64,000 nucleotides of DNA from Gaiellasilicea sp963789355. GTDB lineage: Bacteria; Actinomycetota; Thermoleophilia; Gaiellales; Gaiellaceae. Positions 1-8,972 of this stretch are shown here, in pieces; the first letter of the stretch is position 1; each line of letters starts with the position of its first letter. The stretch covers positions 434,001-498,000 of the forward strand of contig CAWBKK010000002.1 of NCBI GenBank assembly GCA_963789355.1. The letters run 5' to 3'. Under the pieces are notes generated by a model that was not told where the DNA came from, ran no database searches, and worked only from the letters and a program-made list of their open reading frames with translations. The translations under genes and the position numbers were made by a program.

Positions 1-83
1 CGGTGGCGGAGGTCGAGCCGGAGCGGGAGGTCGTCGCGGAGCCGCGGCCCGCGGCGACGAAGCGTCAGGCCCGCTCGAGGTAG
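1..83 (+). CDS. 3' end of a possible plus-strand gene (partial)
   Basis: The frame starting at base 3 is open to a TAG at 81-83 and encodes a short Ala/Glu/Pro-rich tail ending in KRQARSR. It resembles the low-complexity C-terminus of a larger protein whose body lies left of the window. It would converge with, and overlap by 19 bases, the coiled-coil gene on the other strand. Too little is visible to name a product, and a chance open frame is possible. Confidence 0.3.
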   Translation, partial: VAEVEPEREVVAEPRPAATKRQARSR

Positions 84-1588
84 GCGCAGCGGCGCCTGGG
101 GCCGGGCAGCGGCGAGGGGCCGTGCCGGCGCACGACGAAGTGGCCGCCGTCGACCTCGACCGTGTCGCCCGCCTCGGGAGCGGTGCCGTCCCGCTCGACC
201 AGCGTGTAGCCGGACGCGGAGGGAACGAAGAGCACGTGCGCCGCCTCACCCCTCGGCTCGGGGACGGACGTCGTCGTCTCCTCGAGCTGGAACTGGCGCT
301 CGACGAGCTGGAGCAGGGCGCGATGCTCGCGGTTCATCTTCGCGATCTCGCCGACGCTCTCGGCCAGACGCCGTTCGCGCGCGGCGAGCTGGCGGCGGAG
401 CTCGGCGACATCTGCGTTCGACCCTGCGACCGGCGCCGACGCAGCGTCGCGGAGCTGGTGGCGGAGGGACTCGAGCTGCGGTTCGAGCTCGGTGGCGCGC
501 GCAACGGCTGCATCGCGCTCGGTCGTGAGCGTGCCGACGGCCTCTTCGAGGCCGGAGACGTGCGCGGCGAGCCCTTCGTCCACGACCGGCGCCTGCTCGC
601 GCAGGGCTGAGAGCTCGGCTTCGAGAGCCTGGGACTGCTCGCGCAGGTGGGCGAGATCGTTCTCGAGCGCGTTCGCCCGGGTCTGCGCCTCGTCGCGCTG
701 CGCGGCGAGCTCCTGGAGCTGGGCGCCTGCGTCCTCATGCTCGCGGGCACGGAGCTGCATGAGCTCCGCCTCGAGGGCGGCGGCCTGCTCGAGCGCCGCG
801 TCCCGTCCGGCCGCGACCGTGCGAAGCACCTCGAGCTCGTGGTGGCTCTCGGCCGTCTCGGCCAGGCTGCGTTCGAGCTCGGCGATCCGTTCGGTCGACT
901 GCTGCTGCGCCCGTTCGAGCTCCTCGCGGTTCGCGGCGGCCGCCTGGAGCTGGCTCTCGAGCGCCCCGACACGCTCCTCGACCTCGGCGCTGACGCTGGC
1001 CTCGCGAACCTCGGCGGCGTTGCTCAGGTGCGCCTGCAACTCGTTGAGGCTCTGGGCCAGTGCGTTCCGCTCGGTCAGGACGGCGTGCAGTTGCGACTCC
1101 AGCTCATCGATTCTGACGGTGCTCGCGGCGGCGGCGGGCGGGAGCTCCGGCTCCGGCTCGGCAATGGGTGTCGGTGCGGGCGGCGCGACTGGGGCCGGGA
1201 TGGGCGGCGCGGCGGGCGCGTCAGCTTCGACGGCGGGCTGGGCGAGGCGAAGCCCGGATCCGAGCGGCGCCGCCGGGGGAGTCTGCGGTGGGGCGGCCGC
1301 AACCGGGGGCGACGGCAGCGCTTCGGTGCGGATGGGCGCCCGGCCGTCCATCTCGCGCAGGCCGGCGCTCGTGCCGTACTCGGTGCGGAGAAGGCCGCCG
1401 TGCTGCTCGGCGAGCGCGTTGGCGACCGCTCCGGGAGAGACGAAGCCGAGGTCGACGAGCACCTTCCCGAGCGGCGTGCCGCTGCGATTGTGCTCCGCGA
1501 GTGCATCCAAAAGCTGGTCTTCGGTCAGGAAGCCCTCGTCGACCATGATCTGGCCGAGTTGGCGCCGGGTGTCGGGTGCCGTCTCCAC
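65..1588 (-). CDS. MshEN-domain coiled-coil protein
   Basis: This 507-residue protein has no known enzymatic domain. Residues about 8-65 (GQIMVDEGFLTEDQLLDAL, then LGKVLVDLGFVS) match the MshEN/GspE N-terminal fold, which in type II secretion and type IV pilus ATPases binds partners or cyclic di-GMP. A Pro/Ala-rich linker follows at about 85-150, then a long Glu/Ala/Leu/Arg coiled coil at about 155-430, and a small beta-rich C-terminus. No Walker motifs are present, so it is not an assembly ATPase. A scaffold or adaptor role is an inference from the architecture. The O-antigen-ligase-like gene lies 40 bases upstream on the same strand, so the two may be co-transcribed. Confidence 0.75.
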   Translation of the reverse strand: METAPDTRRQLGQIMVDEGFLTEDQLLDALAEHNRSGTPLGKVLVDLGFVSPGAVANALAEQHGGLLRTEYGTSAGLREMDGRAPIRTEALPSPPVAAAPPQTPPAAPLGSGLRLAQPAVEADAPAAPPIPAPVAPPAPTPIAEPEPELPPAAAASTVRIDELESQLHAVLTERNALAQSLNELQAHLSNAAEVREASVSAEVEERVGALESQLQAAAANREELERAQQQSTERIAELERSLAETAESHHELEVLRTVAAGRDAALEQAAALEAELMQLRAREHEDAGAQLQELAAQRDEAQTRANALENDLAHLREQSQALEAELSALREQAPVVDEGLAAHVSGLEEAVGTLTTERDAAVARATELEPQLESLRHQLRDAASAPVAGSNADVAELRRQLAARERRLAESVGEIAKMNREHRALLQLVERQFQLEETTTSVPEPRGEAAHVLFVPSASGYTLVERDGTAPEAGDTVEVDGGHFVVRRHGPSPLPGPRRRCAYLERA

Positions 1589-1628
1589 GGTGTCCTTATC
1601 GGCTGGAGGCGACCCGTCCTGAAGGGCG

Positions 1629-2936
1629 CTATGCGCGTTCGCCGGCGAGCGTCCAGAGCACGAACGCGAGCCAGTGGACCCCGATCACATCGGTCTGGAT
1701 CCCGAGCACGAGGACCGCGACGAGCGCCGCGCCGAGCCAGGGCTCGCGGCGGAGGACGAGGCGCACGAGCGCCACGCACCAGGCGATGAAAGCCAGCATC
1801 CCGAGCAGGCCGAGCTCGACGCCGAGCTCGGTGTAGGTCGACTCGCCCGCCTTGATCTCACGCTCCGTCCGCTTCGCCGTCACGCCGGCGTTGCCGACGC
1901 CGAAGCCCTGCGGGTGCTCCGCGACCGTCTCGATCCCCTCCCCGAGCGCATCGAGATGGCTTGCGAACGACGACTCGCCCGGATCGAACGGGCCGGCGCT
2001 CGTCGGCTCCTCCTCGCCGCCCGCGCGCTGGATCTCCAGCTCCGCGGGCGTGTACCGAGTCTCGGGCGCGAGATCCGGATACGCGCGAACGAAGAAGAAG
2101 GCCGCGGCGATGAACACTGCCGCCGCGGCGACCGGCCACCAGCTCCGAAGCGCGTAGCCGAGCGCGGCGAGCCCGACGGCGAGGGCGACGATCGTGGTTC
2201 GCGAGTACGTGAACAGGAGCCCGAGCGCGAGCAGCGCCGTCAGCGCGGGGAGCCAGCGCGAGCCGCGCCGCCATGTCGCCGCGACGAGGATCGCGACGAG
2301 GAGCAGGTAGGCAGTGGCGAGCGGGCTGAGGAAGGTCGAGACGAGCCGGCGCAGCGGTCGCTCGTCGCCGGTGTTGTAGACCCAGTTCTCCGGCAGATAC
2401 GAGAGTCCCCGGTACTCGAGGCCCAGCTGCTCGCGATACCAGCCCGGGACGCCCGAGTCGCGCCAGGTCTGCAGCGAGACCGCGTAGATGTCGACGAGGC
2501 CCCACGCGGCGACCGCCGCGGCGACGCCGAGAATCAGCCCGCCGACGAGCCTGCGGTCGCGTGCGGAGAGGGTCAGGCCTCGGCCCAGGAAGTAGCAGGC
2601 GACAGGGGTGAGGTCGTGGCGGAGGCCGTAGAGGATTCCGCGCGCCGACGCGTCCCCGCCGAGCCAGTCCTGCGGGATCAGCGCGTAGACGACGACGAAA
2701 GCCGCGTACGCGAGCGCGAGCCAGTCGGCGGAGGTCGACTTGAACGGGATCCCGCGCCGTCGCCAGACGACGACCGCGAGCCCGGCGGCGAGCAACGCCT
2801 CCTTCCAGGCCGAGACGACATCGAGCGCGAGGTCGCGCACGCCCTGGTCCCAGAGCTCGGCCATGACGAGGTTGTGGAGCGGGAGCGCGGCGATGAACGC
2901 GAACAGCGCCCAGCGCGGGATCCGGTCAATCGACAA
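1629..2936 (-). CDS. O-antigen ligase / polymerase-like membrane protein
   Basis: A 435-residue polytopic membrane protein with about 10-12 hydrophobic segments and a large soluble loop near residues 300-350, the usual layout of the Wzy/WaaL O-antigen ligase-polymerase superfamily. The family transfers or polymerises lipid-linked glycans on the outer face of the membrane. The start is a TTG at 2936 that lies inside the end of the upstream methyltransferase gene (11-base overlap), so translation is probably coupled. A glycan-assembly role fits the neighbouring methyltransferase and the acetyltransferase a little further on, but no glycosyltransferase is in view and the substrate is unknown. 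Confidence 0.75.
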   Translation of the reverse strand: MSIDRIPRWALFAFIAALPLHNLVMAELWDQGVRDLALDVVSAWKEALLAAGLAVVVWRRRGIPFKSTSADWLALAYAAFVVVYALIPQDWLGGDASARGILYGLRHDLTPVACYFLGRGLTLSARDRRLVGGLILGVAAAVAAWGLVDIYAVSLQTWRDSGVPGWYREQLGLEYRGLSYLPENWVYNTGDERPLRRLVSTFLSPLATAYLLLVAILVAATWRRGSRWLPALTALLALGLLFTYSRTTIVALAVGLAALGYALRSWWPVAAAAVFIAAAFFFVRAYPDLAPETRYTPAELEIQRAGGEEEPTSAGPFDPGESSFASHLDALGEGIETVAEHPQGFGVGNAGVTAKRTEREIKAGESTYTELGVELGLLGMLAFIAWCVALVRLVLRREPWLGAALVAVLVLGIQTDVIGVHWLAFVLWTLAGERA

Positions 2937-3549
2937 CGGCGACCAGGCTCAGCCCGAGGTTGACGATCCGCACCTCGCCGGGAAAGAGACGCGCGAACGA
3001 GCCGGGGCCGAGGAGACGGATCGGCTTGGCCCAGGGCTTGCGGACGAGGTCGTAGGCGCGGTGCGAGGCGGCGTCGGGGAGCCAGTGGACGAGCGGCAAG
3101 CGCGTGTGCACCTCGATCGGAAACCAGCGGTTGGGTGTCGTGATGAACGCGCGCCGGCCGACGCGGAGCGCCTCGGCGACGAAGCGACGCTGCGCCTCCT
3201 CTCCGCCCACGTGCTCGATCACCGCGTTCGAGAAGACGATGTCGAACGCGCCGTCCTCGAACGGGAGCTCGAGCGCGTTCCCCTGCACGTAGTGCGCGTC
3301 CGGGTAGCTGGAGCGGAAGCGCGCGCCCTCGTGCTGGCCGACCGCGGTCAGCCGCTCGGGCCAGGGATACATCTCCTCGAAGAAGTTCAGCGTTCCGCAG
3401 CTGCCCTCGTTGACGCTCAGCTCGCCGAAAGCGAAGTCGTCGACGCCGACATCGAGCACCGTCGTCTCGGCGGTCGGCGCCATCGTCTCCATGAAGAGGC
3501 CGAACTTGCGCCGGCGCGAGCGCAGCGAGATCTGGTCGGCGAGACCCAT
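2926..3549 (-). CDS. class I SAM-dependent methyltransferase
   Basis: A 207-residue protein with the class I Rossmann methyltransferase pattern: motif I VLDVGVDDF at about residues 32-40, then GNALELPFEDGAFDIVFSNA and EHVGG of the Methyltransf_11 type. The expected glycine-rich loop (GxGxG) is degenerate here. The ATG at 3549 is chosen because upstream sequence in the same frame is only an antisense shadow of other genes. A TACTCT hexamer lies 9 bases upstream. The gene overlaps the O-antigen-ligase-like gene, so glycan or lipid methylation is a reasonable guess, but the acceptor cannot be told. Confidence 0.8.
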   Translation of the reverse strand: MGLADQISLRSRRRKFGLFMETMAPTAETTVLDVGVDDFAFGELSVNEGSCGTLNFFEEMYPWPERLTAVGQHEGARFRSSYPDAHYVQGNALELPFEDGAFDIVFSNAVIEHVGGEEAQRRFVAEALRVGRRAFITTPNRWFPIEVHTRLPLVHWLPDAASHRAYDLVRKPWAKPIRLLGPGSFARLFPGEVRIVNLGLSLVAVVD

Positions 3550-3576
3550 CAGGAGGCAAGAGTAAGGTGCGGATCG

Positions 3577-4398
3577 GTGATCTCGGACGTCGTCAAACCG
3601 CGCGGGCCGTACCGGCTGCACCTGGTCACGCGTGCCCGCGAGGTCGAGTTGCCGCTTCCCGGCGGCGGCCGCGGCCGGGCCTGGCAGAGCCCGGACGGGC
3701 TCGTGCACCTGCGCGCCCCCGACGAGGAGAGCCTCGAGCTGCTGCGCTTCTGCCTCGCGGTGGACGCCGACACGACGGAGTTCTCGCGCCGGTTTCGCGA
3801 CGACAAGCTGCTCGGCCCGTCGGTCCGCCGCCTGCACGGCTTGCGCCCTCTGCGCCGCCCGACGGTTGCGCACGCGCTCCTGCGGGCGATCTGCGGCCAG
3901 CTGATCGAGGCCAGAAGAGCGCTCGCGATCGAGCGGGCGATCCTGCGGGAGATCGGCGACCCGGCGCCCAAGCGCGAGGCGATCGCGGCGCTCTCGCCGG
4001 CGCAGCTGCGGAAGCTCGGCCTGGCGACCCATCGCGCCTCGACGCTGATTCGGGTCTGCCGCTCGCTCGACCTCGAGTCGCTGCGCGGCCGGCCGATCGA
4101 GGCGGTCGAGGCGCGGATCCTCCGCGAGCGCGGGCTCGGGCCCTGGTCGCTCGGCGTGATCGCGCTCGAGGGGCTCGGCAGCTTCCGTCACGGGCTCGTC
4201 GGCGACCTCGGTCTCGTCAAGCTCTGCTCGGCGCTCCGGGGCCGTTGGGTCGAGCTCCCCGAGACCGCCGAGCTGCTCGAGCCGTACGAGGAGTGGGCCG
4301 GGCTGGCGGGCCTGTACCTGATGCGCGGCTGGAGCGCCGGGCTCGTCCCGGGCGCCAACGCCGACCTCGCGCGGCTCGCCCGTTGCCGAGCGGCGTGA
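3577..4398 (+). CDS. AlkA-like DNA-3-methyladenine glycosylase (HhH-GPD)
   Basis: A 273-residue helix-hairpin-helix GPD glycosylase that would cut the N-glycosidic bond of alkylated bases in base-excision repair. The hairpin region is LRERGLGPWSLGVIALEGL, followed by VGDLGLVKL, where the aspartate takes the catalytic GPD position. The N-terminal half resembles the AlkA N-domain. The GTG at 3577 is the first plausible start in this frame. It is divergent from the methyltransferase with only 27 bases between starts, and a TAAGGT hexamer lies 8 bases before the GTG, consistent with a leaderless message. Substrate range is not predictable from sequence alone. Confidence 0.82.
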   Translation: MISDVVKPRGPYRLHLVTRAREVELPLPGGGRGRAWQSPDGLVHLRAPDEESLELLRFCLAVDADTTEFSRRFRDDKLLGPSVRRLHGLRPLRRPTVAHALLRAICGQLIEARRALAIERAILREIGDPAPKREAIAALSPAQLRKLGLATHRASTLIRVCRSLDLESLRGRPIEAVEARILRERGLGPWSLGVIALEGLGSFRHGLVGDLGLVKLCSALRGRWVELPETAELLEPYEEWAGLAGLYLMRGWSAGLVPGANADLARLARCRAA

Positions 4399-4419
4399 CA
4401 CTGGCATAGGATCGTCTGC

Positions 4420-4836
4420 GTGCAGCTCGGGCACAACACGAAGATCGACCTGATCAAGGGCGTGCCCCTCTTTTCCGCGGCTTCGAAGCAGGAGCTCGCG
4501 GCGATCGCCGCGATCGCGGACGAGATCGATCTCCCGGCCGGCAAGGTGCTGATCCAGGAGGGCGACTCGGGCCGCGAGTTCTTCGTCCTGATCGAGGGCG
4601 CGGCCGATGTGGAGCGCGGCGGCAAAAAGGTGGCGACGCTCGGGCCGGGTGACTTCTTCGGCGAGATCTCCCTGATCGCCAAGACGCCGCGGAACGCGAC
4701 GATCACGACCACCTCGCCGGTTCGGGCGCTCGTGATCACCGACCGGGCCTTCCGGCAGCTGCTCGACAACTCGCCCGAGATCGCCGTCGGCGTCCTGACC
4801 GCCCTCGCCGAGCGCCTCGCACCGACCACGCTCTAA
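4420..4836 (+). CDS. cyclic nucleotide-binding domain protein (Crp-like sensor, no DNA-binding domain)
   Basis: The 138 residues are a single cNMP-binding beta-barrel: GREFFVLIEGAADVERGG, then the phosphate-binding cassette GDFFGEISLIAKTPRNATI. The PBC arginine typical of real cAMP binders appears as R in PRNATI. There is no C-terminal helix-turn-helix, so it is not a Crp regulator but a stand-alone sensor or partner subunit. It starts at a GTG seven bases after a TAGGAT hexamer, i.e. probably leaderless. The acetyltransferase gene begins 6 bases after its stop and is likely co-transcribed. Confidence 0.85.
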   Translation: MQLGHNTKIDLIKGVPLFSAASKQELAAIAAIADEIDLPAGKVLIQEGDSGREFFVLIEGAADVERGGKKVATLGPGDFFGEISLIAKTPRNATITTTSPVRALVITDRAFRQLLDNSPEIAVGVLTALAERLAPTTL

Positions 4837-4842
4837 CCCGTC

Positions 4843-5421
4843 GTGAAAGACAGGATGCTGCGCGGCGAGCTCTACCTCGCCGACGACCCCGAGATCGCCG
4901 CCGACCAGGCGCACGCCCACGACCTGATGGAGCGCTACAACGCGACGCGTGCCGCCGAGCAGGACGAGCGCGACCGGCTGCTGCGCGAGCTGCTCGGAGA
5001 GGTGGGGGAGGGCGTCGTCGTCAGGCCGACAATTCGCGTCGACTACGGCAGCTACATCTCGATCGGGGCGGGGACGTTCGTCAACTTCGACTGCGTCATG
5101 CTCGACGTCGCGCCGATCAAGATCGGCGCTGCCTGCCAGCTCGCGACCGGGGTCCAGCTCCTGACCGCGACCCATCCGATCGACCCCGAGCCGCGGCGGC
5201 GAGGCTGGGAGTACGCGAAGCCGATCACCATCGGCGACAACGTCTGGCTCGGCGGCGGCGTGATCGTCTGCCCGGGCGTCACGATCGGCGACAACACCGT
5301 TGTCGGAGCGGGCGCCGTCGTCACGCGCGACCTCCCGCCCGACGTGGTCGCGTTCGGCAACCCGGCAAGGGTCCACCGCAGCATCGGCGAGCAGGACCGC
5401 GTCGACGTTCCGAACCACTAG
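4843..5421 (+). CDS. maltose/galactoside-type sugar O-acetyltransferase
   Basis: A 192-residue acetyl-CoA-dependent O-acetyltransferase of the LacA/Maa family. The N-terminal Mac segment (LRGELYLADDPE) is followed by a left-handed beta-helix of hexapeptide repeats (IGDNVWLGGGVIVCPGVTIG and IGDNTVVGAGAVVTRD). The catalytic histidine is in TATHPID at about residue 108. Full length for the family. It starts at GTG 4843, six bases after the cNMP-binding protein, suggesting one transcript. The natural acceptor sugar is unknown; a role in detoxifying or capping sugars is the usual suggestion for the family. Confidence 0.9.
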   Translation: MKDRMLRGELYLADDPEIAADQAHAHDLMERYNATRAAEQDERDRLLRELLGEVGEGVVVRPTIRVDYGSYISIGAGTFVNFDCVMLDVAPIKIGAACQLATGVQLLTATHPIDPEPRRRGWEYAKPITIGDNVWLGGGVIVCPGVTIGDNTVVGAGAVVTRDLPPDVVAFGNPARVHRSIGEQDRVDVPNH

Positions 5422-5445
5422 TCGGAGCGCGCCTACACTTCTGCG

Positions 5446-6270
5446 ATGCCCGTCGACGAGCGCAAGATCGCGATTCTGGGCGCCGGCCAGATCGGCGAGG
5501 CTCTGGTCGGCGGCCTGCTCTCCTCCGGCTGGCGCACCGCCGGCGAGCTCATGGCCTCGACGCGCCGCGAGGAGCGTGCGGAAGAGCTGCGCGAGCGGCA
5601 CGGGATCGAGGTCACGCTCTCGAACGCGGAGGCAGCCGCTGGCGCGGCGCTCGTCGTGATCGCCGTCAAGCCGCAGGACATCGAGACGCTGCTCGGCGAG
5701 ATCGGCCCGTTGATCCAGCCGGAGCAGACGGTGCTCTCGGTCGCGGCTGCGATCCCGACCGCGGCGATCGAGCGTCATCTCGCGAGCGGCGTCCCCGTGG
5801 TGCGCGCGATGCCGAACACGCCCGCGGTCGTCCACGAGGGGATGGCCGGTGTCTGCGCCGGTTCGCATGCGGACGAGGAGCACCTGACACTGGCGGAAGA
5901 GGCTCTCCGTCACCTCGGGGCGGTCGTCCGGGTCTCGGAGCCGTACATGGACGCAGTCACGGCGGTCTCGGGTTCCGGCCCCGCCTACTTCGCGCTGCTC
6001 GCCGAGGCGATGATCGAGGCGGGGATCCTGCTCGGGCTCGCCCGCGAGGTCGCGACGCAGCTCGTCGTGCAGACGATGCTCGGGACGGCGAAGCAGCTGC
6101 GCGACCTGAAGATGCACCCGGTCGAGCTGCGGGAGATGGTCACCTCGCCGGGCGGGACGACGATCGCCGCGATTCGCGAGCTCGAGCAGGCCGGCGTGCG
6201 CGCCGCCTTCCTGAACGCGATCCAGGCCGCGATGGATCGCTCGCGCGAGCTCGCCCGTGGCGATTCGTAG
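5446..6270 (+). CDS. proC: pyrroline-5-carboxylate reductase
   Basis: This 274-residue enzyme reduces 1-pyrroline-5-carboxylate to proline with NAD(P)H, the last step of proline synthesis, in the cytoplasm. The N-terminal Rossmann motif is GAGQIGEALVGGLL; the family signature is in VSGSGPAYFALLAEAM and SPGGTTIAAIRELE near the C-terminus. Full length. The ATG at 5446 sits 6 bases after a TACACT hexamer with no Shine-Dalgarno, so it is probably leaderless. It overlaps the next gene by 14 bases. Confidence 0.95.
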   Translation: MPVDERKIAILGAGQIGEALVGGLLSSGWRTAGELMASTRREERAEELRERHGIEVTLSNAEAAAGAALVVIAVKPQDIETLLGEIGPLIQPEQTVLSVAAAIPTAAIERHLASGVPVVRAMPNTPAVVHEGMAGVCAGSHADEEHLTLAEEALRHLGAVVRVSEPYMDAVTAVSGSGPAYFALLAEAMIEAGILLGLAREVATQLVVQTMLGTAKQLRDLKMHPVELREMVTSPGGTTIAAIRELEQAGVRAAFLNAIQAAMDRSRELARGDS

Positions 6271-6937
6271 CCTCAACGGGGTCGCGATCCACATCGTCAA
6301 GGAGCCCGAGCGGCTCGCCGCGGGCTGGCTCGTCCGCTTCGCCTCGGCAGGCGGGCAGATCGCGCTCTCGGGCGGAAGCTCCGTCGGCACGGTCTACGAG
6401 GCAGCGGCCGAGCTGCTGCCGGAATGGCCGGATGCACACGTCTGGTTCGGCGACGATCGCGCCGTTCCGCCGGACGACGAGCGCTCGAACTACCGGCTCG
6501 CCCAGGAGACGCTGCTCGCCCGTCTGGCCACACCGCCCGAGGTTCACCGGATCCACGGAGAGCTCGGCGCGGGAGAGGCCGCGGAGCGGTACGACCGCGA
6601 GCTCGACGGCGTCACTCTCGACCTCGCCCTGAACGGGATCGGCCCGGACGGCCATACGGCGTCGCTCTTCCCGGCTGCGCCGGCGCTCGAGGAGCGGGAG
6701 CGGCGAGCGGTCGCGGCCGAGGCGGGTCTCGAGCCCTTCGTCGAGCGGGTGACGATGACGCCGCCCGTCTTCGCCTCGGCGCGCCTGCTCCTCTACCTCG
6801 TCACCGGCGAATCGAAGGCCGAAGCCGTCCGCCGAGCGTTCGCCGACCAGCCCGGCCCGGAGACCCCGGCGGGCCTGATCCGCGGGGTCGAGACGATCGC
6901 GATCCTCGACGTGGCAGCCGCAGCCTTGCTCGTTTAA
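6257..6937 (+). CDS. pgl: 6-phosphogluconolactonase
   Basis: A 226-residue protein of the Pgl/NagB-like fold that hydrolyses 6-phosphogluconolactone in the oxidative pentose-phosphate pathway. Motifs are LSGGSSVGTVYE near the N-terminus, DERSNYRLAQETLL, and the signature GIGPDGHTASLFP at about residues 131-143. Translation starts at GTG 6257 within the end of proC, so the two are coupled. The zwf and gnd genes that often accompany pgl are not in the window. Naming is secure from the signature. Confidence 0.9.
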   Translation: MAIRSLNGVAIHIVKEPERLAAGWLVRFASAGGQIALSGGSSVGTVYEAAAELLPEWPDAHVWFGDDRAVPPDDERSNYRLAQETLLARLATPPEVHRIHGELGAGEAAERYDRELDGVTLDLALNGIGPDGHTASLFPAAPALEERERRAVAAEAGLEPFVERVTMTPPVFASARLLLYLVTGESKAEAVRRAFADQPGPETPAGLIRGVETIAILDVAAAALLV

Positions 6938-6994
6938 CGTCCTGCCATCGGTCGGCTCCGCGCCGACGGAAGCCATTGATCGAAAGGGGGAACG

Positions 6995-8912
6995 ATGGCA
7001 CGACGATTCATGCTCGTCACGCTGATGGCACTCGTCGTCTGCGCGCTGGTCGCGGGAGCGTCGGTCGCACGCGATCGCCCGTTCAGCACCGCCGGGTTGA
7101 TCGCGATGAAGTGGGGCCCGGCGCCCGAGGAAAAGGATCTCGGCACGGGAGCAGGTCAGGCGGGCGCAGGCGGTCAGTACTCCAAGACCCAAATCGAGCG
7201 CTTCCGTTGCGCGAGCTCCGGCAATCCTGCGATCTCGGTCGACATGTCCTGCAACACGACCGAGTACGGCCAGGACTGGAATCCCGACAACGAGATCGCG
7301 ATCGTGGCCGACCCGGCGAATCCGGATCACCTCTTGGCCGGTTCGAACGACTACTTCTATCGCTTCAACAACTCGACCGGAGCTCGTCAGGCGCTCGTCC
7401 CGACCGGGTTCTTCACGTCATTCGACGGCGGAGCAAGCTGGATCGACGGCCAGATTCCGCTCCAGAGCGGGAACGGCGCAGGCGATCCGTCGCCGGGCTT
7501 CGTGACGGACCCGCGCTCTCCGGCCGTAAATCAGCCCGTCGCCTTGATGGCGCAGCTGGAGAACACTGGCGGCCTCGGAGCCGGGAACCTGACCCAGGGC
7601 GACGTCTCGGTCAGCCGCTCGCTGGACGGTGGCGTCACCTGGAGCTCGCCCGTGACGGTGTTCAAGGGAGGCGGGAACGCGAACAACTCCCCGAACGCCA
7701 AGTTCTTCGACAAAGAATGGCTCACGTGCGACAACGAGCCGGCAAGCCCGTGGAGGGGACGTTGCTACGTGACGACGACCCTGTTCCTGAACCAGGCCCA
7801 CGGCGCCTATGCGTCGTCGGACATCTGTGATCAGCTACTCCGACGACGGCGGTCTCACCTGGTCGACTCCGCGTTCGATCGCCGCGACGCATCCGAGCTG
7901 CACCTACCAGGAGACGGGGCCGGCCGGCTCGACGGCCTGCGACGAGAACCAGTTCTCGATTCCCGACGTCGGCAGGGACGGGACGCTCTACCTCCACTTC
8001 CTGAACGGCCAGAACGAGGCGGCGTGGGAGGTCGACTTCGACTTCGACTCCCAGATCCTCGTCATGCGCTCGCGGGACGGTGGCCAGTCCTTCGCAGGGC
8101 CTTGGCAAGCCGCCCAGCTCGAGGACGGGCTCAGCGACATGCCGTACTCCGTGATCGGCAGGCAGACGGTCTGGGGTCATCAGATCCGGTGGACGTCCGC
8201 CGGCACGATCACGACCGATCCGCTGAACCCGCTCCACGTCACCGTCGTCTGGTCCGACAGAGGAGTGCCGAACCCGAATGCCCCAGCGGATCCGGAGTGC
8301 TTCTTCGGCGCGCCCGAGCCTCCGAGCTACGACCCCTGCAACGCTGGGCCCGGATCGGACACGAGCGTGTACCGCAGCGACTCGACCGACGGCGGCGTGA
8401 CGTGGTCCGCGCGCACGCTCATCGACGCGGCCGGAGGCCGTCACCAGTGGTTCCCGTGGGCCGACTACAAGCCGAATGGACAGTTCGCGGTCGCGTGGGA
8501 TGAGGATCTCGCGCTTCCGGCGGGCTACCCGCCGGCGAACGACGCCTTCATCCACGTGCTGTCGAACAACGGTGTCCGCCAGGAGCTTCGGCCCAACACC
8601 GCCGAAGGTCGGCGTGCCGACGAGATGGTGGACATCTCGGTCACGCACTGGGCCGGGCAGTACGTTCCCGAGCCCGCCTGGCCGCGCGTGTGCGGCCCTG
8701 CCGGGTACACCGACCCGCCGGTCCTGAACGCCGCAGGGAAGGACTGCAACGTCTTCCACGGCGACTACACCGGACTGGCGACGGACTCGCTGAACCGCGT
8801 CCACGTCGTCTGGACGGGGCTGAACCGCCTGCGCTCGTCCCCGCAGCGCGATCCCTACACCGGCGGCCCGCACGACGGCTACGTGCAGGACGCGATGTAC
8901 GCGCGACGCTAG
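6995..8912 (+). CDS. exported BNR-repeat (sialidase-like) protein, one frameshift
   Basis: Start ATG 6995 has a clear ribosome site (AAAGGGGG). An N-terminal signal peptide (LVTLMALVVCALVAG) is followed by Asp-box/BNR repeats: SLDGGVTWSS, YSDDGGLTWS and STDGGVTWSA, typical of six-bladed sialidase-like propellers. The frame changes near 7827, just before the second repeat: one extra G after a TGT codon (or a two-base loss) would explain it. Correcting one base gives about 638 residues with no other stop. Catalytic sialidase residues cannot be confirmed, so it may be a binding or structural propeller. It ends at a strong terminator. Confidence 0.7.
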
Positions 8913-8918
8913 GACGAA

Positions 8919-8951
8919 GGGAGGGGAGGGCGCGGACCGCCCTCCCCTCCC
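8919..8951. terminator. bidirectional stem-loop terminator
   Basis: A perfect 13-bp stem (8919-8931 with 8939-8951) closes a 7-base loop. It lies 7 bases past the stop of the BNR protein and 22 bases before the stop of the opposing gene, so it can end both transcripts. There is no long T tract, as is common in high-GC bacteria. Confidence 0.8.
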
Positions 8952-8972
8952 GGCCTTCCACGACGGGCTGCG

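Noticed and set aside
2926..6390. Very long minus-strand open frame (1154 codons)
   Set aside because: Only its last 207 codons make a recognisable protein; the rest is antisense to five clear genes and has the Arg/Asp-rich composition of a high-GC shadow frame.
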